From positions 2,790,001-2,854,000 of the forward strand of contig JAEVLN010000010.1 in NCBI GenBank assembly GCA_018350325.1: a stretch of DNA of 64,000 bases, in the 5' to 3' direction. A program made the translations under genes and the position numbers. The stretch comes from Globodera rostochiensis. Its lineage: Eukaryota > Nematoda > Chromadorea > Rhabditida > Heteroderidae. The notes under the pieces were generated by a model. The model worked only from the letters and a program-made list of their open reading frames with translations. It did no database searches and was not told the DNA's origin. This document shows, in pieces, positions 35,501 through 46,936 of this stretch; the first letter of the stretch is position 1, and each line of letters begins with the position of its first letter.

Positions 35501-36766
35501 TTTGATCAGAAACTAATGCCCGCCAACCGTAGTCGAAAACATGCACTATTCAGTTTTGTTGGACTAGTCGATACCTCTAATTTAAGAATTTGAACTTTCG
35601 AACGAAACTGACTCATTTATGAATGGTTTTGATCAGAAACCAATGCCCGCCAACCGTAGTCGAAAACATGCAATATTCAGTTTTGTTGGACTAGTCTATA
35701 CTTCTAATTTAAGCATTTAAACTTTCAAACGAAACGTGTCTCATTTATGAAGCGTTTTGATCAGAAACTAATGCCCGCCAACCGTAGTCGAAAACATGCA
35801 CTATTCAGTTTTGTTGGACTAATCTATACCTCTAATTTAAGAATTTGAACTTTCGAACGAAACTGACTCATTTATGAAGGGTTTTGATCTAAAACCAATG
35901 CCCGCCAACCGTAGTCGAAAACATGCAATATTCAGTTTTGTTGGACTAGTCTATATCTCTAATTTAAGCATTAAAACTTTTAAACGAAACGTGTCTCATT
36001 TATGAAGCGTTTTGATCAGAAACTAATGCCCGCCAACCGTAGTCGAAAACATGCACTATTCAGTTTTGTTGGGCTAGTCGATACCTCTAATTTAAGAATT
36101 TGAACTTTCGAACGAAACTGACTCATTTATGAAGGGTTTTGATCTAAAACCAATGCCCGCCAACCGTAGTCGAAAACATACAATATTCAGTTTTGTTGGA
36201 CTAGTCTATACTTCTAATTTAAGCATTTAAACTTTCAAACGAAACGTGTCTCATTTATGAAGCGTTTTGATCAGAATCAATGCCCGCCAAGCGGAGTCGA
36301 AAACATGCAATATTCAGTTTTGTTGGACTAGTCTATATCTCTAATTTAAGCATTTAAACTTTCAAACGAAACGTGTCTCATTTATGAAGCGTTTTGATCA
36401 GAAACCAATGCCCGCCAAGCGTAGTCGAAAACATGCACTATTCAGTTTTGTTGGACTAGTCTATACTTCTAATTTAAGCATTTAAACTTTCAAACGAAAC
36501 GTGTCTCATTTATGAAGCATTTTGATCTAAAACCAATGCCCGCCAACCGTAGGCGAAAACATACAATATTCAGTTTTGTTGGAATAGTCTATGCCTCAAA
36601 TTTAAGAATTTGAACTTTCAAACGAAAGGTGATTCATTTATGAAGCATTTTGATCTAAAACCAATGCCCGCCAACCGTAGTCGAAAACATGCAATATTCA
36701 GTTTTGTTGGACTAGTCTATATCTCTAATTTAAGCATTAAAACTTTCAAACGAAACGTGTCTCAAT
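32402..36766. repeat. 127-bp satellite array, about 34 units
   Basis: The unit contains TTTCAAACGAAACGTGTCTC, ATTTATGAAGCGTTTTGATC, AATGCCCGCCAACCGTAGTC, GAAAACATGCAATATTCAG and TTTTGTTGGACTAGTCTATA. Two main variants interleave (CAAACGAAACGTGTCTC with GCGTTTT; CGAACGAAACTGACTC with GGGTTTT), plus a GGTGATTC type. Blocks recur at larger scale: the diagnostic AGCGGAGTCG is at 32971, 35014 and 36290, that is 16 and 10 units apart. Confidence 0.97.
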
Positions 36767-36829
36767 TTAAAATCCATTTAATGAAACAATTTAGGGGGTT
36801 GATTCCGTCTATACTGCATCATTTAAAAT

Positions 36830-38470
36830 GACGTGATTCCGTTTTTTTTACCACATATGTCGCAATCGTTAATTTTTTCTTCACAATTTGAACACGTAAA
36901 CCGGGCACTAATAAAGTTGGGTTTATGGACTTTTTGTTTTATTGCTGATTCCCTATCAAAAACGGTGTCCGTCTAAATATAGAAATTTTGTAGGGAAAAT
37001 AAATATTCACTAGCTCAATACCGTGCACTCTAGGTCATAAGCAACAATTCTATAAGAGGGAGGATTTTTCTTGATTTTTAAATTTTTGATAAAACAAAGT
37101 TTTTTGGGGTCATGACGAAGATGGCATTTTTTGCAGTGTTTATCGCCTGAATTTAAATTTATTTGCAGAAAAAAGGCGTATGTGTATACCACAAATGTGT
37201 TCACAATCTGTTCTGTAATCAAGCAGGCATTTCTTACATTTATGATATATTTTACATATTTTGTTTTGGTGCGATTTATAGCAATCCGTGTTAAAGAACA
37301 CACGGTTACAACATTTACAAAGAAGCTTTTTATTTTCGGGCAAACAAGGGAATCCATATCCTTAAAATAATATTACTATACGAAATTATATTAATTTTAC
37401 CTATTCTACAGCATTTCGACATCTTTCTTTACATTGTTAAACTGTGCTTTTCTTCGACATGGTAAGTTTTTTCGAAATAGATGCAATATTTATGTTTAAT
37501 TGGAAAAAATTGTCCGATACTCTTTATACCTAAAATAACCATTTCTTAAGAATTTGATGAGATCTTACCGTCCCAGTGATTTTTTTCGTGCAACACATAA
37601 AAATTAAATTTTCGAGCCCCATTCCCCTTAAAAATTGGGCGTAGTCCTAATTCTTTTGAAAAAGCGACAATACGATATTTTCCGGGTGAAATTGTGTCCT
37701 AAAAACCTAATTTTTTATTATCTTAATACTCTAACCAACCCAATAGTTCTGAACAATTTGCAAATGTTTTAATCCGAATGTTTATTCATTTCTATCAATT
37801 CCTGTTTCATTCATTAATTTTTCAACTGTTTCTGATTGTCTTTGTTCATTTTTGAGTATCCTATAAAATTTTGCCTCGGAAATTCTCTCGTCATCTTTTT
37901 TATTAATTAGCTGATAGAATTTGCTTAATATTAGAGCGTAAAACAAACCTAAATTATGCTTAATTACAGATTAACTTTTGAACATACATACAATATTTAT
38001 CAGAATTCTTGACAACAATTATTTATATGTTGTTATAATACAAGAAATGGGCTTATTCAAGAGGTTAAACTCCTCGTTTGATTGATTAACTTTTATAATT
38101 TCGTTTAAAATTACTTCAACAGTATTTTGATGGGTTCCCCTGGCGGGAATTATTAGGGGGTTTTTCAATACCTCAGAATAAAGGTCGACCGAAATTTTTT
38201 GAACCGCCCAGCATTTTCTTTTTTTGGATTTTGCTTTTTTTATTAAATTTTCTAATATATTTTTTAAATTGTCTGTTGAATTTTTATCGGTATTTTCAGG
38301 ACTTTTAAAACTAAATCTTGTTATATTTTCTCGGGCATTTTTTTAACACTGTTTGAAATTTCTTTATAATAGTCTTCATTTAATTGTATTTCATCGATTT
38401 TTTTTTTAAAAAAACTTTTTGTATTTCTTTCTTTTCGAACTTCGGGTGGGACGTTTAAAAAAGATTTCAT
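36830..38470 (-). pseudogene. Polinton/Maverick-type DNA polymerase B, N-terminal and exonuclease start
   Basis: Read on the minus strand. The N-terminal piece (MKSFLNVPPEVRKERNTKSF; CWAVQKISVDLYSEVLKNP; LIIPARGTHQNTVEVILNEI) is followed by SPGKYRIVAFSKELGLRPIF and KFNFYVLHEKNHWDG. Next come two zinc-finger-like segments (CKCCNRVFFNTDCYKSHQNK; CKKCLLDYRTDCEHICG / CKKCHLRHDPKKLC) and the exonuclease I motif YRIVAYDLECT. Two short GT-AG introns (one joining CG to DKHCKKC, one joining LECT to DTVFDRES) restore the frame exactly. Protein-primed B-family polymerases replicate Polintons and related viruses. The reading stops at NGITSF next to the satellite, so the polymerase core is missing. One A-run frameshift near 38330 breaks the frame. 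Confidence 0.68.
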
Positions 38471-38648
38471 TTTTTTCCTAAATAGAAAATAAGACTAATA
38501 TTACGTTAAATTTAAATAAAGTGAATGGTATTTAAACCTTTATTTAACAACAACATTTTTCTAACACGCCTTATTCAGCAACATTTTTATTTTATCATAT
38601 TTGCCTTAAAATTAGATCCAAGTGCAGATACAAACAGAATGGTTTTAA

Positions 38649-39140
38649 ATGAGAAAAAAACAAACAAAAATTTCAACAAAATCAAAATCCAATCATGAGA
38701 AAGAGATCGAAAAAACGCAATCAGATTTCTATAGATCGACTCCAGGTGGTGCTGGTTCCCGCTCTTGGAGAACAAGGGGCTCTTCTAGAACAATGTCCAG
38801 AAGAGCTCTGCGGCGTGGTGGTGCTCGTGGGCGAACTGCAAATAAAAAATAAACTCAGAATCAAACAAAAAGATGTATGCCTTACATCTGACTCTTGGAT
38901 CGCGCAAGAAAGCTAAATTTTATAATTATTAAAAATAAATAAAAAATTTGCCTACCGTTAGGCTGCGGTTCCAATGGTATCGGAATCGGCCTATCCATAA
39001 GCGGCCGAATTGGCGCGCCCATCGCTTGAATCGGCGCTCCGCCTCTTGGCGCTCCCCTCTCTCGAATTGGCGCTCCTCTCGCTCGACCTGGCGCTCCGGC
39101 CTGAATTGGCGCACCGGCCCAAAACGGCGTCTTAAATAAA
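38649..39140. other. Low-complexity, possibly coding, Arg/Gly-rich segment
   Basis: 38730-38850 reads GGAGSRSWRTRGSSRTMSRR in one plus frame and LQVVLVPALGEQGALLEQ in another. 38970-39130 is a repeat of TTGGCGCTCC-like words. GC content is well above the flanks. I cannot choose a frame or strand. Confidence 0.2.
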
Positions 39141-39955
39141 TCAAAATTTATTAAAAAAAAGACAAAAATGAAAAATAACCAAAATTCCTCTATACGGAGG
39201 GGCTATATGGGCGTGACGGCTCAAATTTTGTAATATGCTCAAAATACAGTTTCCCAGAAAACATTATCTAAATTTGGTTTTTAAAAAAAGAATAATTTGG
39301 ATTTTATAATTAGAATAATTAAGCGAAAATATTAAATTTATTTACTTTTTTAAAGGGTGCTCTACAAAATCTGCGCTTAAATAGGCCAGTCCCGAGAATT
39401 TTGGACTCCCCCCCCCCATTCCCGAAACCCCATGCCGTGCCATAGCGCGTGATTGGTTGCCCGTTGACAGGTCGCTTTATTTTTCATTTGCATTCGCAAA
39501 AATTTCGAAATTTTTTGAACCTTTTTTTTGAAAACGGCGGATGATTGATGGTTTCTCCGATGACAGGTCCAAGTCAAAAAAACTCATAATTTTTGACTTG
39601 GTTGGGTTTCAAAATTTTAGGCTGCACAGTTTTTGCGGCGCAAGAATTTTGATTGACAGGTGACGCAACGACCTTGGGGAATGCAGAAAAAAGTGAATTT
39701 TGGATTTGGCAACGGAAAATTTTGGCAAAGCTCTTTTTTGTTATTGAATGTTTTGGGGCTAAAGATTTATTAAATATATTCAAGAAAGACCAAATTAATA
39801 AAGTTTATTAACAAGATTAATGCTAACATTATAAGGGCTAGCGTTTTGCATACGCATCGTTATTCGAAATGCACATGTGACAATGATCGGAACATTGGAA
39901 ATTTATTCTATGTAAAACAGCCCATCGCATTTTTTCAATTTTACTTGTAGATTCT

Positions 39956-41641
39956 CTACTTTTGAACAATCTTGGCGGAGCCGTTGAAGTCCCTTGTGAG
40001 ACGTTTGAAAATGCCGATCTTTCTGGTTGGCCGTAATTGTCGTTTCATCAAAGGAAGAGTTCGAAAACAATGATTGGGCAGGAGGCACTGGGTCTTGGTT
40101 TGAAGAACATCCTTGTTGTTGAAAAACTGCCGCAAAGACAGGTTCTTGAACTTGCAGGCGTGCCACAGCCGTTTCATGATTTGTAGGTTGCGTGCCGGCT
40201 GGCGCAGTGGACACACGGCGTCCTGTTAAAATTTTTTTATTGAAATACTAAATTCAAAAAACACCAGAGGAACAAATTGCCCGTTTTCATAGCCCTTTAT
40301 TGTTACACCGTCTGGTGATTCGTCCATGACTGCTATTCTGAATAATAAAATTATTTTAAATTGCATCAAGTCCGTTTTTTATATTTTTTATAAAATAAAA
40401 TATTTCATTTTTCTGGCCTGTTGAACAGAATCGCCGGCACGTTCTTTAATTGCAGCTGTTAAAAGTATTAGCGTGGTCGCGGCCTAAAAAATATTTGCCT
40501 TCGTTTGCTATTTCGTATTTACATTTTTTTTGCTACAGATATTAAAATTCAAATTTTACAAATTTTAGATAAAAGCTATTATATTAGCCCATAAATTTCC
40601 CAATTTCCCTAAAAAACAATTATCTTACATGCTCAAAGACATCCTCGTCTAGCATGTAGGGATTACTGTCGCCCCCGGCAAAGGTGATCTTATACCAATG
40701 CCGGGGTAAACCGCATCTTTCACAGCGGCAATAGTTGAACATGCGCACTGTAGCCATTTCGTAATTTTTTTCCCCGGATCGGCACGGTACGCCGCCGTAA
40801 AGGCGGAAAAGCGCAGGAGGAAAAGCGCCGCCGTAAAGGCGGAAAAGCGCCGCGTAAAGGCGGATTAAACGCCGCCGTAAAGGCGGAAAAGCGCAGGAGG
40901 AAAAGCGCCGCCGTAAAGGCGGATTAAACGCCGCCGTAAAGGCGGAAAAGCGCCGCGTAAAGGCGGATTAAAACGCCGCCGTAAAGGCGGAAAAGCGTAG
41001 CTGTAAAGGCGGATTAAACGCCGCCGTAAAGGCGGAAAAGCGCCGCCGTAAGGCGGAAAGCGCCGCCGTAAAGGCGGAAAAGCGCCGCCGTAAATGCGGA
41101 AAGCGCCGCCGTAAAGGCGGAAAAGCGCCGTCGTAAAGGTGGATTAAAACGCCGCCGTAAAGGCGGATTAAAACGCCGCCGTAAAGGCGGATTAAAACGC
41201 CGCCGTAAAGGCGGATTAAAACGCCGCCGTAAAGGCGGAAAAGCGCAGCTGTAAAGGCGGATTAAACGCCGCCGTAAAGGCGGAAAAGCGCCGCCGTAAA
41301 GGCGGAAAAGCGCCGCCGTAAAGGCGGAAAAGCGCCGCCGTAAAGGCGGAATTAAAAAAGGTTAAGACGACCAGTACCTCTCGAGGATTGGTGGGTTTCC
41401 TCTTTGGGCCAGCTCCGCACAACCGCAACGTTAGATGGAGGTTGGGCTCCTTTTGAATGTTGTAGTCGGCCACGCTGCACATGTCGTCCACCTGTTTCCC
41501 CTCAAATATCAGTCGTTGTTGCTCCGGCCGAATTCCCTCTTTGTCGTGGATTTTAGTCTTCACGTTCGCGATAGTGTCACTGGCCTCAACCTCCAGAGTG
41601 ATGGTCTTCCCGGTAAAAGTCTTTACGAATATCTGTGTCAT
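39956..41641 (-). CDS. Diverged ubiquitin fused to a novel C-terminal extension
   Basis: Exon 41378-41641 encodes a ubiquitin domain ([53 protein letters not shown]) with an extra Thr after Met. The C-terminus is RLCGAG instead of RLRGG, followed by [10 protein letters not shown] and a GTACTG donor. Later exons: about 40629-40800 ([31 protein letters not shown]), about 40418-40483 ([19 protein letters not shown]), 40274-40337 ([17 protein letters not shown]) and 39956-40222 ([20 protein letters not shown] ... stop). All have high GC3 and compatible phases except a non-canonical donor after the third. Loss of the double Gly should block normal processing. A minisatellite occupies the first intron. 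Ubiquitin-extension proteins are known as secreted effectors in cyst nematodes, but no signal peptide is seen here. Confidence 0.6.
40790..41350. repeat. Minisatellite CCGCCGTAAAGGCGGA(AAAG/TTAAA)CG
   Basis: About 25 units of 20-22 bp, alternating GGAAAAGCG and GGATTAAAACG forms, each a small palindrome (CCGCC...GGCGG). It lies between the ubiquitin exon and its next exon, so it is probably intronic. Confidence 0.93.
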
Positions 41642-41861
41642 TATTTTTGATTTGTGCTCAAAATTAAATGTTGTTTTTTAAATTAAAACATTATAATATA
41701 CTGGCTGAGAATGTGGGGGGTAGGCAATTGTTTTGACTATCGACATTTTTTGAGGACTCACGCCCATAGTACAATTTTTAACTGAGTCTGATCGTTTTTA
41801 AATGATGTTCAAAAAATAATATACTGGCAGAGACGGGGCGGCGCATTTTATTGGATGCTTA

Positions 41862-42822
41862 CAAAGGAAGGTATTCGAGTGTCCGTGGCATTTCGGAATG
41901 AAACTTGGTGGCCATATAGAATACCCCTGGGTTTTTAACAAATATGATATCCATTTTTGCGAAATGAGCCAGAGTGCCGAGATACGGCGTGCCAAAGTTT
42001 AAGTTCTGTGCATAAATATTTTATTTAATACACTTGTTTTGTTGGCGTCGATGGCGCAGTGACTGTGTTCTGGGTTCCCTTTTTGCCCCCGCAGGTTCAA
42101 ATCCCGCCGCTTCAAATATTTTATTTTTTTAATTTATGCATAATTTGGCCAGGGAAGCGATTCCATTTGCACATTTCTTCTCCTCCATTGATTTTTTAAA
42201 AATGACACCCCGGAGAGACGACTTCTCTTATGCCGATAAGAAGAAAGCTCTTAAATTTTATCGTTCATCTGAAAAGGGGCATCGATCGTTGTCATGTATG
42301 CGGTCAAAATTCCGTTTTATAAAAACAGAAGCTGATCTAAAATTAATTAGAAGGTAGCAAAATTAATTTTTGAATTAACCCAGATTGGCTGTTTAAGATT
42401 CGAAGCGACTTTGAAAAGCAAAGGAGAAGCCTTGAAAACAATCGACAAAATTGTTAGTGAGCGGTTCATAGAGAAATTTGAAAATAATTTAAGTCTATCT
42501 GATTTGATCTGCGCAAATGGAATCGCTTCCCTGGCCAAATTATGCATAAATTTAAAAAAATAAAATATTTGGAGCGGCGGGATTTGAACCTACGGGGGCA
42601 AAAAGCGAACCCAGAGCACAGTCACTGCGCCATCGACGCCAACAAAACAAGTGTATTAAATAAAATATCTATGCACAGAACTTAAACTTTGGCACGCCGT
42701 ATCTCGGCACTCTGGCTCATTTCGCAAAAATGGATATCATATTTGTTAAAAACCCAGGGGTATTCTATATGGCCACCAAGTTTCATTCCGAAATGCCACG
42801 GACACTCGAATACCTTCCTTTG
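41862..42822. mobile_element. Element with 310-bp inverted repeats containing tRNA-like sequence
   Basis: The arms 41862-42170 and 42513-42822 are near-perfect inverted copies, running from CAAAGGAAGGTATTCGAGTG to AGGGAAGCGATTCCATTTGC. Each arm carries a tRNA-like sequence (A box GATGGCGCAGTGAC, B box GGTTCAAATCCC). The 342-bp core has an ORF (FSYADKKKALKFYRSSEK, RSKFRFIKTEADLKLIRR) that looks like a helix-turn-helix remnant and is then frameshifted. Flanks have T/TA but no certain target duplication. Confidence 0.75.
42050..42115 (+). tRNA. tRNA-like sequence in the left arm (inverted twin at about 42572-42640)
   Basis: GCGTCGATGGCGCAGTGAC begins a plausible A box and GCAGGTTCAAATCCCGCC gives a good B box. 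The acceptor stem is weak. More likely a tRNA-derived part of the element than a working gene. Confidence 0.35.
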
Positions 42823-42829
42823 TTAGCAG

Positions 42830-43540
42830 GGAAAAACAAATAAATAATTTAAATACCCACTGGAAAACAATTTTTTAAATAATTTATTGCAAAAAAACTT
42901 AAAAGAAATACGCTGAAACAAAAATGGGAAAAACGACTAAAAAATTTTATATAAAATGTTCCGATATGTGTGCAAAGAGAAAAGACGTATTAATTGTTCG
43001 TCCGTCGCCCCCCCCCCTCCGTCGATAATTCTTTCCCTGCGCGGCTGGCAGGAAGGGAGCAGATCAATGTGTTGATACGGGGGGGGGGCTTTAGTTAATG
43101 TTTAATTTTTGGAGGGTTCTTTGGATGTTTAGCAGGGAAACACGTTTAATCGGGATTTTGCACTTTTTTTAAACTTATGAATTACGCTTTTTCTCTGCAC
43201 TCTCTCACTTTCCCCTTATCTCTAGTCGTTTTTCGGGGAGGGTACCCGATGGGATTTTTACCCCTATGCTACTGAGGTTCAACCCCGGACTGATCCAAAT
43301 TGGGTTTTTATGTCTTTTGATGAGGATTTGTATGGATGAAACAATTTATTAAATTTTTATGATTTATAAAAAGTTTTTGGGCGGCTTTTTACAACTTTTT
43401 GGAATTTCCATTTTTTGGTTGGACGAAATTACAAAACAGGGGGCCTTTTTTAACCTATAAAATTGGTAAATAAATGGAGTCAAAAAATTCAAAAATAGCC
43501 CTATTTGGTTGCAAATCTCTTAACAAATTGAGTCAAAATT
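42830..43540. other. No gene seen
   Basis: AT-rich sequence with G and C homopolymers (43011-43018, 43080-43088) and no exon-like signal. Confidence 0.4.
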
Positions 43541-43890
43541 TCCGAAAATTTTCACCGGCGGCGCCTATCGGCACCGCCGACCCCTTCCTCAGCCCCAGCA
43601 GCAGAAGTGAAGCCAGATTCTCAAAAAAAATGGTGCTGAGGCAATCGAAGTTGAAGACAATGAGTAAGATATTTTTGAATAACAAAAAAAAATTTTGGTT
43701 CACCCTTGACTATTACAAAAAAAAATCCCCACCCCCCCCCCCCCCCCCCCATTGTCAATCACGGTTAATCCCAATCCTGATTTTCCCTAAAATCCCGGTC
43801 CCGGCCCTAGTTACAAGTAGTCTTGGATAAATAGAACTTCAATGATACAAATTGAACAATTCGGTCCAGATTAAAAAAATCCCGGCCCTG

Positions 43891-44340
43891 TGGGGCCGCA
43901 CATTCAAATTTTAAAAAAAGCTCCCCCAATTTGCTCAAAACATCCGTATATGGGGGTTTCAAGGGTGCTGATCACGAATTTGACAATATTTTTAAAATCT
44001 GACAACATGTAGGATTTTGAAAACCTATGAGTTTTTATTTATTTTTTACTTTTAATCACATAAAATCGCTTTTATAGGTGTTTCTTAGGTGCTAAAACCG
44101 TTGGAACAAACAAAAAAGGTCAGATTCGGAATCTGCGTTCCCGAATAGCCCTAGAAACACCTTTTTACCGACTCTGGAAAAATTTTTCATTTTTCTTTCG
44201 AAAAATCATAGATGTTGAAAGCATAGATTAGATGAAATCATATGATGATGGCATATTCGTAATCAGCGACCTCGATAACCCCCAGATAACTCTCAGAATC
44301 TAGCTTGTTGCCTTTTTTAAAAATTTGAATGTGCGGCCCC
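43891..44340. mobile_element. Short inverted-repeat element, Merlin-associated family
   Basis: GGGGCCGCACATTCAAATTT at the left is inverted at the right (AAATTTGAATGTGCGGCCCC). The right part (AGATGTTGAAA; ATTCGTAATCAGCGACCTCG; ATAACCCC) recurs inverted at 55320-55410, directly before the Merlin transposase fragment, so this is likely a deletion derivative of that element. No target duplication is visible. Confidence 0.6.
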
Positions 44341-44459
44341 CAAACGGAAAAGTACCAAAATCAAAATAATAAATATTTTTCATTTTTGCTTTTAAAAAAG
44401 GCCATTAAAGGAAATCAAGAGTCACATTTTAGATTCCCGAGTCGATAATTTTTTTCTCA

Positions 44460-44830
44460 TTGCAAATGGGCTTGCTACCCGGTCCGAAGCTCGAAAGGGG
44501 TTTGAGTGTCGGATGCTTTATAACTTTCTACAACCTAAACCCATTAGGTCAAATATTATACCAAATGAAAGCTCTCGATAAGTAGAAGCAATTAATAAGC
44601 AAAAACTAAGCGATCTGGTAATTATGAAAAAAAGTTATGGCCAAAAAACCTCCAAAAAAAGCGATTTTTGGAGTTTCTCACTTTTTTGGCCTTAACTTTT
44701 TAAGCATTTTCCAATCACTTAGCTTTAATTTAATGATAACTCTAACTCATCGCAAGCTTCCATTTGTCGGTTTAGGTTGAAGAAAGTTACAACACTTTCG
44801 ACCTTCGGACTGGATGCGTTGCACATGGTT
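44460..44830. repeat. Imperfect palindromic repeat
   Basis: GGTCCGAAGCTCGAAAG...TATAACTTTCTACAACCTAAAC is mirrored by GTTTAGGTTGAAGAAAGTTAC...CTTTCGACCTTCGGACTGG, with arms of about 90 bp. Probably an old non-autonomous element. Confidence 0.5.
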
Positions 44831-45804
44831 CCATTTTTAAGCTGCGGCAACAACACACTTTCAGTCATTTTAGTAGAAAAATACATTTTACTAAAAGGGC
44901 CCTTCTATGCTTTTTAAAATTCGAACCGGTCCTAAAAACGGTTTAACACTGCCGCAAAATGGGAAAAATCGCAATTCAGCATTTTCTGAATTCAATCGAA
45001 GAATTTTGCCCGATGGAGTTGCTTGGTTGAGCTTTAAGTTGATGATGCTGAGTGATGTGTGTGGCGGGAGGCAATTTCGGGAGGAAGCGGGCGGGGAAGG
45101 GCCTCTCGACAGGTGCCCCGCCCGACCTTGTTATTTTATAGGCGTTTCGTGTTTCGTTTCGTCTTTCGTTAACTGAAAAAAAATGTTTTCGTTTTGTTTC
45201 GTTGGAAATGGCAATTAAGGGCAACATATTCAACGTTTAAATATTAATGCTTCAACGCTTAAATTGTTATAATCTTTTTTCATTTTATGAACAAAAAGAA
45301 TGAAATTTGTTGGCAAAATTGTTTCTTAAAAATGACACCAATTTGCTATTCAAATCATTAACAAAGGGCCACAAAATTTAGATCAAGTTTAAAAAACCAA
45401 ATTGGGTAATTTTATTTAACCCATACTAAGTCAGTCGCGTACGTACGTATATTTTTTGAATTATTTTTGATTTTTTTTTGACACTAAAACTTTTGAGGAG
45501 ACAGGAAAACAAAATGGAGAAAGAAAACAAAATAGACAGTGATAGAAAAAAACATCTATTTTTTGTGTGAAATAATAGATAAAAATAGGCAAGGAAGCGT
45601 TAGAGTTTCTTCCACCGCCGTTGTTTCTGCTTCATTCTTTTTTTTGTAAACAACAGTTTCATCATAATAATGGAAAATAACAAAAATCCAGTTTCGTCAA
45701 TAATGGAAAAGTCCAGTAATTTGTAACGGGATTTTTTTAATAATACTTAAAAATTAAATATTTTTAAAATCGAGAGAAGCAGGTTTCTAAACAAGAAAGA
45801 GGTA

Positions 45805-46110
45805 TCGAAATTTCGATTTTCGATTTCGACAAAAATGAGAAGTTTTGGAAATTTTCGAAAGTCGGAGATCCCGGTTTTTAAATTTTTGGCAAGGATGGGC
45901 AGTGGGTCTTGCCAACTTTTCGACTAAATTTCAATCTTTTTTACATGTGTCGCCCCTGTAAACTGATAGCTCATTTGTCAGTGTTTAGTCTTTTCTATGT
46001 TTTGTTTTGGGTTCGAACCCGCTTCAGTGCGATCATTTTTTTATCCTTTCTTCGGCCTTCACATCTTTCTCCCATTAACGGAACATTTTTAATGATTTTC
46101 AAATATTTTT
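45805..46110. repeat. Inverted partial copy of the 53.7-54.6 kb hAT-like element, with tRNA-like head
   Basis: AAATTTCGATTTTCGATTTCGAC, GGCAAGGATGGGCAGTGGTC-like sequence and the tRNA-like stretch (A box AGCTCATTTGTCAG; B box GGGTTCGAACCCGC at 46009) are reverse complements of 54310-54540. Only one end is preserved. Confidence 0.7.
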
Positions 46111-46689
46111 AAATTGGAATGCGCACAAAAAAGAATTTTTGAAATAACTTAATCACATATTCTTGAATTTTTGCTTTGATTTTCTTAGCAGATTCATTAA
46201 ATGTTAAAAATTTGCCCGGCGGCGCCGACAGGCCCCTCCGAACTCTTCAACTCTTGTCGGAATGGGATTTGAAGAGCAAATTTTTGGATTTTGCCGAGAT
46301 TTTCTGTGTGCCGATAAGGTGTCAATTTTTTTTTTATTTCATTTGGACAGAACTCTATTTTTAAAAAATCACACAGGTGGACAGGCAAATGCAATCCGAA
46401 CGACCCGAAAATGCGCGCATGGTTTATGACAAAGGGCTGGACAAAATCTATTAGAATTCTGGTTGGTTACGATACCCAAACAATTCCGGGTTTGGTGTGA
46501 TCTGCTCTAGTCTGATCTGAAGTTATTTATGTTTGGACTAGATCATGCTTAGATCATCATTTTTCTGATGGATCCAACACAGTCTCTGCTAGTTGTTTTG
46601 CCTCTAATCAATACCATTTAAATTCCGGTCAAAAACCCGACAATAAACTAAAATATAGTCTTCAAATTTAAAAAAAACGGACACATAAA

Positions 46690-46930
46690 TGGGGGATGGT
46701 AAATACCCGATTCGTTTTTGGCCAATTCGTTTTTTACCCGATTTGTTTTTATGGGACGATTCGTTTTTCTAGTAATAAAAAGCATTTATGAGCGGAATTC
46801 GCGAATAAAAAAACTAGAGAAAATTTATTTGACTTCGGGTTTTTTGTTACTAGAAAAACGAATCGTCCCAAGAAAAAAATGGTCCCAAAAAAACGAATCG
46901 GGTCTCAAAAACGAATCGTCCTCCGTTCGG
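46690..46930. repeat. Foldback-like ACGAATCG inverted repeat
   Basis: GGGACGATTCGTTTTTCTAGTAA at 46752 is inverted at 46848 (TTACTAGAAAAACGAATCGT then CCC). Both arms carry extra scattered TTCGTTTTT / AAAACGAATCG words. Confidence 0.7.
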
Positions 46931-46936
46931 TTACAT

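Noticed and set aside
32402..36766. CRISPR-like array
   Set aside because: Units are contiguous 127-bp repeats without spacers in a eukaryotic context; this is a satellite.
39903..40214. Alternative frame [20 protein letters not shown] over the last exon of the ubiquitin fusion gene
   Set aside because: The other frame ([12 protein letters not shown]) has much stronger GC3, joins in phase to the preceding exon and starts at a proper TTAACAG acceptor.
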